From Dyadobacter sp. CY343 (GTDB taxonomy: Bacteria > Bacteroidota > Bacteroidia > Cytophagales > Spirosomataceae), in NCBI RefSeq assembly GCF_021390335.1, contig NZ_JAJUXK010000002.1, positions 124,001 through 188,000 of the forward strand: a stretch of 64,000 nucleotides of DNA, read 5' to 3'. A model generated the notes under the pieces. The model searched no databases. It worked only from the letters and a program-made list of their open reading frames with translations, and was not told the DNA's origin. The position numbers and the translations under genes are program-made. Positions 17,263 through 26,600 of the stretch are shown piece by piece (positions within the stretch are counted from its first letter, which is position 1; every line of letters starts with the position of its first letter).

Positions 17263-18264
17263 ATGAAAGCAGTATTTCTTGTCGATACCAACGTGCCGCT
17301 TACTATTAAGGAAGTGCAAACACCGGAGCCGGGTGCAAGCCAGATCCTGATCAAACTGGAATACTCCGCATTGAACCACCGCGATGTGTGGATACAGAAA
17401 GGAAAGTACGCTGGTCCAAAATCGGGCCTGATACTTGGTTCCGACGGACTGGGAACGGTAGTGAAAGTTGGAAGTGAGGCAGATCAAAACTGGATCGGGA
17501 AAAAGGTGATCATTAATCCGAGCCACGATTGGGGCGATGATCCCGCGGCATTTGGCAACGATTTCAAAATCCTGGGCAATCCCGAGCCGGGTACTTTTGC
17601 AGAATATATTGCTGTGGACGAAAAATATGTTCATTTAAAACCCACACACCTGACAGACGAAGAAGCTGCTGCATTGCCGCTCGCAGGAGTAACCACTTAT
17701 CGTGCGCTTTTTGTAAGGGCTGCTGTAAAAAGCGGTGAAAAAGTACTAGTTACCGGAATCGGCGCGGGTACTGCTTTGCTGGCATTGCAATATGCGCTTG
17801 CAGCAGGAGCAGAAGTGTACGTGACGTCCAGTTCCCAGGAAAAAATTGATCGTGCAATCGAGTTAGGCGCGACAGCGGGCTTTAATTACAAAGAAGAAAA
17901 CTGGTTTCAGACTGCGAAAGAAGAAACAGGCGGTTTTCACGTAATCGTCGATAGTGCCTCTGGCAAAGGTTTCGGAAATCTGATCGAAGCAGCCCGTCCC
18001 GGCGGCAGGATCGTATTTTTTGGCGGTACCGATGGAGTCATCGGGAATATCGTTCCAAACAAAATCTTCTGGCGCAACATTTCAATACTGGGCACGACAA
18101 TGGGAACGATGCAGGATTTTAAAGATATGCTTGAATTTACTGAAAAGCATAACATCAAACCGATCGTTGACAAAGTGTTTGGAACACTGGCCGAAGCGCA
18201 GGATGCTTTGGATTACATGCACGAAGGAAAGCAGTTCGGCAAGATCGTGCTGACGAACGTTTAA
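17263..18264 (+). CDS. Zinc-type alcohol dehydrogenase / quinone oxidoreductase-like protein
   Basis: A cytoplasmic NAD(P)-dependent medium-chain reductase of 333 residues. The GroES-like half (SALNHRDVWIQKGKY) is followed by a Rossmann half (VLVTGIGAGTALLALQYALA, then VTSSSQEK, which suggests NADPH preference). The usual Cys-His zinc ligands are absent, placing it with the zinc-free quinone oxidoreductase/enoyl reductase branch of the family. The physiological substrate is unknown. It is a single gene with a terminator directly after it. Confidence 0.87.
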   Translation: MKAVFLVDTNVPLTIKEVQTPEPGASQILIKLEYSALNHRDVWIQKGKYAGPKSGLILGSDGLGTVVKVGSEADQNWIGKKVIINPSHDWGDDPAAFGNDFKILGNPEPGTFAEYIAVDEKYVHLKPTHLTDEEAAALPLAGVTTYRALFVRAAVKSGEKVLVTGIGAGTALLALQYALAAGAEVYVTSSSQEKIDRAIELGATAGFNYKEENWFQTAKEETGGFHVIVDSASGKGFGNLIEAARPGGRIVFFGGTDGVIGNIVPNKIFWRNISILGTTMGTMQDFKDMLEFTEKHNIKPIVDKVFGTLAEAQDALDYMHEGKQFGKIVLTNV

Positions 18265-18283
18265 ACCAGATTTAACGGAAATG

Positions 18284-18310
18284 CAAATCCCAGCCAAAAG
18301 CCGGGATTTG
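18284..18310. terminator. Terminator between convergent genes
   Basis: CAAATCCC pairs with GGGATTTG around an 11-base loop. It lies in the 49-bp gap between the oxidoreductase (+) and the T9SS protein (-). Confidence 0.75.
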
Positions 18311-18313
18311 TCA

Positions 18314-19405
18314 TTAATTGTGCATCAACTTGTAAATCTTGACCGCGCCGTCGTCCTGTTCAAAGTGAACATAGTACATGCCGGTCGGGTATTGTCTCAT
18401 ACTAACCGTGAAAGTTGGGTCAGTCACCGGCCTTGATACCCTTACTATCCCCGAATTACTGATAATCCGAAAGTTTTTCACACGCTTGTTACGAACAACA
18501 ATTTGTAGAATATCGTCGACAGGATTTGGAAACACCTCTGCCCACGAGAATTCTGGAAAATGAACCGAACGCACGCGACTATACGCAAATGTATTGTCCG
18601 CGTCGATCATCTTTAATCGGTAATAGTTCAGTCCAGACTCCGGCAGACTGTCGGTGAAATTATAAGCTCGCGCATCTCCGCTTTCCCTCGCAGCCTCGCA
18701 CCGGCCGATTGCTGTCCAATGGACCATATCCGTCGTGCGCTGCACCTCGAAATAATCGCTGTTGGCTTCCTGCGAAGTCGCCCATTCCAGTTCAGTAAGA
18801 GATTCGCGCTTGTTCACATCGAAGCGTGTCAATACAACAGGCAGCGGGTCGGTGCTGATCTGAACGAGGACCGTACCTACATTGGAAACTTGTCTGGTTT
18901 GGTCCCTCACTGTGTAAGTGAATGAAAAATCGCCCACAACGCCATTTCCAGGAGTGAATACAACTTTTCCCGCCACATTTCTTATTTCACAATTCACTGG
19001 CTGGCTGGTGATAACCAGCGAATTGGCATCGAGAGCAGAACATACTGCGAGGTCATTTCCTAAAACATCGATCTCGACAGGAGTGTTTTTCTTACCGGTC
19101 GCTATGTCGTCAACCGCAGTGGGCTTGTGGTGCTTAACGATGATCTTAATAGATTCCAACGATAAACATCCGTCATCATTCACCCCAAACGCATTGTAAG
19201 TCCCTTCTTCACTTACAATTAGCTCGTGGGTAGATGAACTTGCAACCAGCTCATTGTTACGATACCATTCATAGCGATGCGCGCCCTGGGACTCGGCTCT
19301 GAGCCGGATAGACGCCGTTTTGCACATGGATACCTCCCTGGTCTGGCTTTGCCCGAAAGCAATGCCAGACGTCAGGAACATCCAAACGATTAGGTTAGAG
19401 CGCAT
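18314..19405 (-). CDS. T9SS-sorted secreted protein with Ig-like and cadherin-like domains
   Basis: A 363-residue exported protein with a signal peptide (cleavage near SGIAFGQ). An Ig-like domain (residues about 25-90, one Cys pair) is followed by a module starting PTAVDDIATGKKNTPVEID, typical of tandem cadherin-like surface repeats (to about residue 185). A beta-sandwich linker (PLPVVLTRFDVN) precedes the T9SS type A C-terminal sorting domain (residues about 285-363: VFPNPVDDILQI to the final KIYKLMHN). Such domains direct export by type IX secretion and attachment to the surface. It is the last gene of a three-gene leftward set (27-bp gap to the next). Confidence 0.88.
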   Translation of the reverse strand: MRSNLIVWMFLTSGIAFGQSQTREVSMCKTASIRLRAESQGAHRYEWYRNNELVASSSTHELIVSEEGTYNAFGVNDDGCLSLESIKIIVKHHKPTAVDDIATGKKNTPVEIDVLGNDLAVCSALDANSLVITSQPVNCEIRNVAGKVVFTPGNGVVGDFSFTYTVRDQTRQVSNVGTVLVQISTDPLPVVLTRFDVNKRESLTELEWATSQEANSDYFEVQRTTDMVHWTAIGRCEAARESGDARAYNFTDSLPESGLNYYRLKMIDADNTFAYSRVRSVHFPEFSWAEVFPNPVDDILQIVVRNKRVKNFRIISNSGIVRVSRPVTDPTFTVSMRQYPTGMYYVHFEQDDGAVKIYKLMHN

Positions 19406-19432
19406 CGTACAGATTAATTCAGGAGTTCTGAA

Positions 19433-20122
19433 TTAAAGAAGTTGGATAGTAGGAATGGTAGGCAATGGCAGGTTGTGCAGGATTTGCTGACTCGTACCAG
19501 TGATGATGTTCGTAGCCAGTTTGGTTGCAGTAGGCAGCAGGGCGCCGGCAGCCGGCAATTTGTATTTAGCTACTACCTTGTAAAGACCCGCTTTTACTAC
19601 TCTCAAAGATGCACCTGTTTCTGTAAGGATCTCATCGTCAGGACCTCTCCACTCGAACGGAAGTTCAACTCCGTACGTAACCAAATTAGTAATAGGGGTT
19701 AAGAATGAAGCGTTTAGCGTCACATCTACTTCCGCGCCCACACAAAAGTTGGTTTTTGGAACCTCTAATGCAAGTTCCAGTTTTGGCAGCACAATGATGT
19801 TATACTCAACAGGATCAGATTCGCAACCTGCAAGGAGATCAGCAATCACACTCAACTTGATTTCGTGCTTGGTAATGGTCGTTGTTGCGTCTGAAAAGGT
19901 CAGTTTCAAAACACCGCCAAGCGTACTTCCAAGGATCTCGTTCAATACACCGTCTACACGCCAGAACAGCTTGGATGTTGCAACGTTGCCTTGCGGCGTT
20001 AATGTAAATTCCTCACCATTAGTAACATAGAAATTGATTGGGGCTGGTGTTGATTGTGCATTGGCAACCTGGGCGAATGCAAGAAGTGCGAACACGGCAA
20101 AGGAGGTAATGAATTTTTTCAT
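19433..20122 (-). CDS. Secreted Ig-like protein of unknown function
   Basis: A 229-residue exported protein with a signal peptide (MKKFITSFAVFALLAFAQVANAQ). The mature chain has two beta-sandwich-like segments. The first is about residues 30-115 and the second about 115-210, with a Cys in each (AGCESDPVEYNI, NFCVGAEVDVTL) in the manner of Bacteroidota Ig-like SprB-type repeats. There is no T9SS sorting domain. It lies between a broken secreted gene and the T9SS-sorted protein, in the same direction with short gaps (64 and 27 bp). A shared surface structure is plausible, but that is inference. Confidence 0.75.
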   Translation of the reverse strand: MKKFITSFAVFALLAFAQVANAQSTPAPINFYVTNGEEFTLTPQGNVATSKLFWRVDGVLNEILGSTLGGVLKLTFSDATTTITKHEIKLSVIADLLAGCESDPVEYNIIVLPKLELALEVPKTNFCVGAEVDVTLNASFLTPITNLVTYGVELPFEWRGPDDEILTETGASLRVVKAGLYKVVAKYKLPAAGALLPTATKLATNIITGTSQQILHNLPLPTIPTIQLL

Positions 20123-20186
20123 GAATTGTTTTTTGTTAAAAGTGAACTACTGATAGATAATTGAAGGGAATTGTTATTTATTGATT

Positions 20187-21577
20187 CTAGGGATTTAATG
20201 CTGCGCTGGGTGAAGCCGGGGCGCTCTGCACGGTTACGGTCACCTTCTTTCGGGGTGAAGCTGTGCATCCTTCGCCGGCTTTGGTGGTCTGGACATAGTA
20301 AGTTTTCTGACCTGTGGTGGTTAATCCGGTAATCGGTAATGTTTGATTGGAAGATAGTAATGTTCCGTCGCTCGCTTCTGAGTACCAGGAATATAGAAAG
20401 TTGCCAATCCCGCCAATACTCGCCTGCAATGCAGTGGCCGACAGTGTGATCCCGCCCAGATTGGTACAGGCTACTGCATCCGGTGCACTGATTCCGTCCG
20501 GAACGCGGCGCACATCGTGCACGTTAATACCGTTGGCCCCGAGGCCCAGACCAAGCAATGCAATATTCAGGTCGAGCTCGATTCGATCGAATATGAAAGA
20601 GCTCCCGTCTGCATTTTTTGGGATAAAATAAAAGGTAATATTTTCGCGGTTGGCAAGTGAAGTCAGCAGAGAAGCTTCCACGATTGATTCCAGCAGTTTC
20701 ACCGTACCTACCTCACTTTCACCGCGGTAAGCGCGAAGTGTAATACTCGAACCCAGCTTCACATCCAGGAAAGATCCTCCCTGAGAAAGCGTAACCCGCA
20801 CGATATCATCGGGATTGGAATTTCCATTGAAATAGAATGTCTGCTTAATATGTCCGCCAAGAAGCGGCAGTCCGTTGGAAACAAAGGAAGATTTTGTGGC
20901 CAGATCTTCATCAATCGCGCCGCCTGGATTTGTAACTCCGAATGCTGTCAGGATGATATCCGAGTATCCAATGCTGGTCCCATTTGGCCTCCCGCAGTCT
21001 GCTGCATTGAATGGGTACGGGTTGGATGAGTTGGACGCACCAGCTCCGTAAAAGGCGTAATAAACGCTTGCGCTATTTGTGCCTGCCAGAACGGGGGAGG
21101 CCACTGTAAGCTTCACCGATTTGAAAGTGGCCGACGGGGTAACGCCTATCAATGCATAACCATCTGGGGCATAGTAAGTTTTGTAGCCGCTGCCCGTCAG
21201 GCTGACCGATCCACCAGAACTATTTTGCGCAGTGATCGTGATAGCGCCGTTGGCAAGAGCACTGGAATTTGGATTGACTTGAAATAAACAGTCTTCGGAT
21301 TTGCAGACTCATAGTTTACGGAATTCGTAAATATCAGTTGCAAAGAGCAGGAAGTAGCGCCTCCAAGCACAGCCTTCGAAGCGACAAGTTCAGCAGCCGA
21401 AGTTCTAGAACTATTGGCAGCATTTTCCGGATTAGTTACTGATCCTCCATCTGTGCCTGGCACAGGGGTTTCCGTAGCATATACAGCGTCGCTGGGTTGC
21501 GCAACTGCAAATTGAGCATACAGGATCAGCACAAGCAGGGCGAGCCTGCCGGCAGATTTGGGGTAAAGATGTTTCAA
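20187..21577 (-). pseudogene. Secreted beta-rich protein broken by a one-base frameshift
   Basis: Two reading frames on the minus strand join into one sensible protein of about 463 residues. The first (21577 to about 21282) begins with a signal peptide ending AVAQPSDA and runs to NPKTVYF. The second (to 20187) continues QVNPNSSALANGAITI and has no signal peptide of its own. Inserting one T in the TATTTCAA context (plus-strand 21276-21289) restores a continuous frame. Without it the first frame ends at 21197 after about 20 unrelated residues. The C-terminal part has an Ig-like domain and a final TVTVQSAPASPSAALNP that looks like an interdomain linker, so the 3' end may be shortened too. It could be a true mutation, a phase-variable site or a sequencing error. 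Confidence 0.8.
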
Positions 21578-21764
21578 GTATAGAGTTGGGTGTACGTAAT
21601 GTTTTACAATTACTTCTACAAAGGAAAAGGGAAGTTAAATATTTACAAAAAAGTTTCTTGTAGAAATAATTCAATGAAATTTGAAAATGCGTTTTGCATA
21701 TTGTGAACGGGGAAAATGGCTTAAAAAAAGTTTTAACTTGCTCAATCTATTAACTATGTAACCG

Positions 21765-22562
21765 ATGTCACCACAGCCAGTAGCAATCCGGGAAGTGAAA
21801 GTGATCCGTTACCTCACGCCGTTGCGGGAGGGGGGATCACTGCCCGCAATCGCGGAAGCGGACGACGATTTTTTATACGTTTTGAAATTCAAAGGCGCGG
21901 GGCAGGGAGTGAAAGCCCTTATTGCTGAGCTTATTGGAGGCGAGATTGCAAGACTCCTGGGATTGCGCATACCAGAAATTGTATTCGCTCAACTCGACGA
22001 AGCATTCGGCAGAACTGAGCCCGATGAGGAGATTCAGGATCTTTTGAAAGCCAGCATCGGATTGAACCTGGCTATGCATTATTTGTCAGGCGCAATCACT
22101 TTCGACCCGCTGGTGAGTGACGTCGATGCGAGACTTGCGTCCGAGATTGTGTGGCTCGATTGCCTGCTCATGAACGTCGACCGCACTGCCCGTAATACGA
22201 ATATGCTCATGTGGCACAAAGAATTGTGGCTGATCGACCACGGAGCTGCTTTGTATTTTCACCACTCCTGGCAGGATTGGGAGCAGCAGGCTGCACGCCC
22301 GTTTGCGCAGATTAAAGATCACGTTTTACTTAAAAAAGCGACAGACCTGAGTGCCGTTGACGAGCATTTCAAAGGCATTTTAAGTGAGGAAGCAATCCGC
22401 CATATCGTATCGCTTATACCAGGAGACTGGCTATTGAAAGACGCACCTTTTGAAACCGAAAAAGCGCACCGTGAAGCTTATATCCAATTTTTTATCCAAA
22501 GGCTTCTTCATTCCGAAGTACTTATAAAAGCAGCGGCAGATGCAAGACAAGCAGTTATATGA
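21765..22562 (+). CDS. HipA-like kinase domain protein
   Basis: A 265-residue protein of the short HipA-like kinase family usually found next to DUF3037 proteins. The N-lobe strand FLYVLKFKGAGQG and helix IGGEIARLLGLRIPEI match the HipA kinase core. The candidate catalytic loop is LLMNVDRTARNTNML (Asp then Asn), and WLIDHGAA supplies the metal-binding Asp. It lacks the HipA N-terminal subdomains and has no HipB-type gene beside it. The downstream DUF3037 gene overlaps its last 23 bases. The biochemical target is not known to me; a toxin or regulatory kinase role is inference from the fold. Confidence 0.82.
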   Translation: MSPQPVAIREVKVIRYLTPLREGGSLPAIAEADDDFLYVLKFKGAGQGVKALIAELIGGEIARLLGLRIPEIVFAQLDEAFGRTEPDEEIQDLLKASIGLNLAMHYLSGAITFDPLVSDVDARLASEIVWLDCLLMNVDRTARNTNMLMWHKELWLIDHGAALYFHHSWQDWEQQAARPFAQIKDHVLLKKATDLSAVDEHFKGILSEEAIRHIVSLIPGDWLLKDAPFETEKAHREAYIQFFIQRLLHSEVLIKAAADARQAVI

Positions 22563-22926
22563 ATATGCAGTTCTCCGGCTTGTACCCAGGGTGGAGCGGG
22601 AGGAGTTTATTAATGTAGGCGTGATTCTATACTGCTCGGGGCGTCAATTTCTGAGTGTGAGGTACGAGCTGAATCCTGCAAGACTAGGTGCTTTTGGTTG
22701 TAATGTGGATCCAGCTGAAATTCAGGCATACCTGCTCGCTTTCAAGCAGATATGCCAGGGCAGGAGAGATGGTGGTGTGATAGGTGCGTTGCCACTTTCT
22801 TCGCGTTTCCGCTGGCTTACAGCGACCAGAAGTACGATGTTGCAGACGTCGAAGGTGCATGCGGGCTTTTGCGAAGATCCGGAACATACTTTGTCCGTTT
22901 TGTTCAATGAACAGGTTTTATGCTGA
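22540..22926 (+). CDS. DUF3037 family protein, partner of HipA-like kinase
   Basis: A 128-residue protein with the DUF3037 signature near the start (YEYAVLRLVPRVEREEFINVG, then VILYC). It begins inside the kinase gene (23-bp overlap), so the two are translationally coupled. The same order, HipA-like kinase then DUF3037, occurs in many bacteria, which suggests the two proteins act together. The function is unknown. It ends 4 bp before the convergent LytTR regulator. Confidence 0.85.
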   Translation: MQDKQLYEYAVLRLVPRVEREEFINVGVILYCSGRQFLSVRYELNPARLGAFGCNVDPAEIQAYLLAFKQICQGRRDGGVIGALPLSSRFRWLTATRSTMLQTSKVHAGFCEDPEHTLSVLFNEQVLC

Positions 22927-22930
22927 GTGG

Positions 22931-23686
22931 CTATTTCAATTTCAGGTACTGCTGAACCGTTTCCTTTTTCCGCCTCGAAATCTCAATTCTTGATCCGTCT
23001 GTCAGAAGCAGGAACTGGTTGTTGTGCGTCACTTGCTTGATGTATTTCGGGTTGACCAAATGGGATTTGTGTGTACGGATGAAATTGAATTCGTTCAGCA
23101 TTTCGTCAAAGTGTTTAAGCGTTTTGCTGGACAAAAACGGTCGTTTTCCGATCAAATGAATAGAAGTGTAGTTCTTATCGGCTTCCAGCCGGAGAATTTC
23201 GTCCAATGTAAAAAAATAGACGCCTTCGCTTGACGGTACCGCCAGCCGGAAGTCTTTGATTTCTTTCTTTTCAATGTTCTGGGCGAGATTATCGTATAGT
23301 TGCTGGTTTGTCAGCACCGCTTTCTGGCGGACTTTTTCCAAATGCCGCTCGATCGATCCCTGCAATTCCTCCGGGTCTACGGGTTTCAACAAATAATCCA
23401 GTGCACTGAACCGGATCGCCTGGATCGCATATTGATTGTAAGCAGTTGTAAAAATGATGTCATAACTGGGATTTTTGCGTAGCAGCAGAAAGTCGAATCC
23501 GTTTTGATGCGGCATTTCTACGTCAAGAAAAACAATATCGGGCATAAAAGTTTCCAGAATTACAAGCGCTTGCCTGACCGAGTCTGCGTGCCTGACGTCA
23601 ATTTTTTCCTTGATGAAATTGACAAGATAATGGTCGAGCACATTTCTTGCTTTTTGTTCGTCATCGATTATTAGAGCCTTTATCAT
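22931..23686 (-). CDS. LytTR-family response regulator
   Basis: A 251-residue DNA-binding response regulator. The receiver domain (residues 1-120) has the acidic pair Asp8-Asp9, phosphoacceptor Asp55 in VFLDVEMP and the Lys of LLKPVD. The C-terminal LytTR domain (about residues 150-250) has LRLEADKNYTSIHL and FIRTHKSHLVNPKYI. It lies 6 bp downstream of the LytS-type sensor kinase in the same operon and is its obvious partner. Target promoters cannot be read from the sequence. Confidence 0.93.
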   Translation of the reverse strand: MIKALIIDDEQKARNVLDHYLVNFIKEKIDVRHADSVRQALVILETFMPDIVFLDVEMPHQNGFDFLLLRKNPSYDIIFTTAYNQYAIQAIRFSALDYLLKPVDPEELQGSIERHLEKVRQKAVLTNQQLYDNLAQNIEKKEIKDFRLAVPSSEGVYFFTLDEILRLEADKNYTSIHLIGKRPFLSSKTLKHFDEMLNEFNFIRTHKSHLVNPKYIKQVTHNNQFLLLTDGSRIEISRRKKETVQQYLKLK

Positions 23687-23692
23687 AACGTT

Positions 23693-26600
23693 TTAGGTAT
23701 TATTTAAGAAAGTTGAAAGTTCGATTGTTACAAGTGTCCCCGTGGCATTGCCTTGCTCATTATATTTGTCTGTGATCTGAACCGATGCATGCCGGCCTTG
23801 CTTTTCGAGCAGATCGAGTCTGTCTTTCGCAATTTGCAGACCTTTGGATTTGTGCCTTTTGCCTTTGCTGTTAAACTCCTTGATTTCCAGGGACTTTTTC
23901 CTGCCTATCCCGTTATCATCTATCAGGCATCTGAAAACATCGTCGTCCATGCGTTCATATTTTATACTAAGCTGCCGGTCGCCGTCCTTATGCATCAGTC
24001 CGTGCCAGAGCGCATTTTCTACATAAGGTTGCAGCAGCATCGAAGGCAGCAGGATATCTTCCGCATCCAGGTCGCGATCGACAATTATTTTAAAGGAAAA
24101 GCTCTGCTCAAACCGCATTTGTTCGAGGTACAGTTGAAGTACATCGTTCTCTTCCTCGATCGTCACCAGATTCTGGTCTGAATTATTAAGTACTCTTCTG
24201 AAAAGCTTTGAGAATTTGTTCAGATATTTGCTTGCTTCTCCATACTTCTGCGTCACGATACACTCCTGAATACTGTTCAGGCAGTTGAATACGAAGTGCG
24301 GGTTCATCTGCGCCCGTAGTGCCATTAACTGGCTTTCTGCCAACATTTTGTTGATTTCCAACAGCATCATTTCTTTCTGCTGCGCCTGTTCCTCAGCCTG
24401 CGCTTCGGCTATTTTATTGGCACTGATCGAAGCGATCGTTGAAAGTACCCTGGCATGTCCTTCGGTGAAGAACCTCTTCATACTATGTTCCGAATCGATC
24501 ACACCAATCACTTTTCCTTCATGCAGGATCGGGACAGCTATTTCCGACAAACGCGCCTCATCGTCGACAATATATCGGCTATCTTTTCTGGTGTCTTTAA
24601 TGATCAGCGGTTTCTTCGTAGCGGCCGCCGTACCTACTATACCTTCGCCAAGTTCCAGTTCCAGCGGATTCAGAATTTCGTGTTCTCTTTCATTTTTAAT
24701 CCCATAAGTAGCTTTCTGAATAAGCTTTTGCCTGCCTTCATCCCACAAATACACCACGCAGTCTTCAAAACGAAGCTGGGAAATGCAGTTACGCGCAATA
24801 TCCCAGCATATTTCATTCACAGAATTCTCTCCATAAACGGAATTAGCGAAATAGGCGATTGCATTGTTGAAGGTCACCTTTTGCTTCCGGTTCCTGTACC
24901 CTTTATACGTGGCATCCATAAATACGGCAGATAGTGTACCTGCCAGCACGAAAAACCACCAGGTTTGCCACCAGTGCGGCAAGACACGCACTCGCACCGT
25001 GGTGAAGTCATCCATCCACCGGCCATTTTCGTCTGTACTTTTGACTTTAAAGTTATAATACCCGGGTTTCAGACTGTTATAGCTGACATACAGATTTCGT
25101 CCTGCATCTACCCACTTATCGTCAATACCTTCCAGCATATAACTGTATTGCAGGGAGGGTACATCGCGGTGACTGAGTGATGCATATTGAAATGTGACGT
25201 AGTTATCCTCTGGTTTCAGCTGTAAAATAGGCTTGTCGATTTCATCAAGTTCGGTTCCGAATATCTTAATGGAAGTGACGTGCGGCGGTTTCCTGACCGG
25301 AAGTTTTGCAAATTTAAATGGGTCGATCTCAACCACATGGTCCAGCATAACCGCATAAACTCGGTTGTTGCTCGCATAAATGTAGTTCCAGTAATCCTGC
25401 AATGTCTTGCCCAGATTAATCTGAACACGCGTAACTTTTTTTGTTTCAGTAAAAAAGAATAGCAGACCTCCCGGTCCGGCTGCCCAGATAGCACCTCTCG
25501 CGTCGATCGCAATGCTGTTAATCTGATTAAAAAGCAATCCGTTCTGATTGTGAAGGCTATCTATCAGTTCGCCCCTCGTATTAATCTTATAAATACCCCT
25601 TTCCCAGATCGCCGACCAAATGTTGCCTTCTGGATCCTCTACGGACTGCCTGACGTCAAATTTCCCCGGATTGGCCACGGGAATGACCGAAAACCTTTCC
25701 TCTTTGTCGGTATATTTAAGAAAACCTATACCGCGGATTGCGAATAAGATGTCGCCATTTCTCATCTGCAGGAAGCTCTGGCAATTAGCGTATTTGAATA
25801 AACCATATTTGCTTTCTGTCCCGTCAAAACGGAGCAGCGATCCCGAGTATGGATCGTATCGGTAAATGGCATCCCGATAAACATGAAACCAAATCCTCCC
25901 CTTCAGATCGGTCAAAACGACATTGACTATTCCGTCGGGACTGTTCTTTAACTTGCTGAGTACCTGCTGCCTGCCATTTATCGTAAAGATTCCTTCGGGT
26001 CCGGCCATCCACCATTCGTTGGCAGCCTTACTTACCATTATAAATCTGTTTCGATGATACTGCTTACCGGAAACAAAATAGCGTTTAAAGGTCCGCTGTT
26101 CCATATCGTACAAAACCACACCATCCTCCTTCGCGGCATATATCTTATCCTGATCAATGACAATACTATTGATGTGAGCAAAATTTGTTTCGAGAAAAAA
26201 TTCGTAGCTCGGTAATTTATAAATAGCTCTGAAAGGTGAGTTCACAGCTAATTTGCTCACGCCATTGATAGTAGCAAACCATAGATTTCCTTCTTCGTCT
26301 TCCAAAATATGCTGAATGAACCCGTAGCCGATAGAATTAGGGGAATCCTGATTATAAGGGACCTTCTTTATAGGTTTTCCATAATCTTTCACGTAAGCCG
26401 CGTACATCCAGGTTGATATCCACAACCGGTTCTGGGTGTCCACAAACAGGTAATTGCATCCGTCCGTGGCTTTTTTGTTGTCAAATTTGTAGTGAGTAGT
26501 AACCCCGTTTGACCTGGCGTCCCAGAAATTGAGCGAAAAGTCAGAGGTAGAAGCGTACCACAAATTCGCATTCATATCCAGTGTTAGGGCTGTAACCAAC

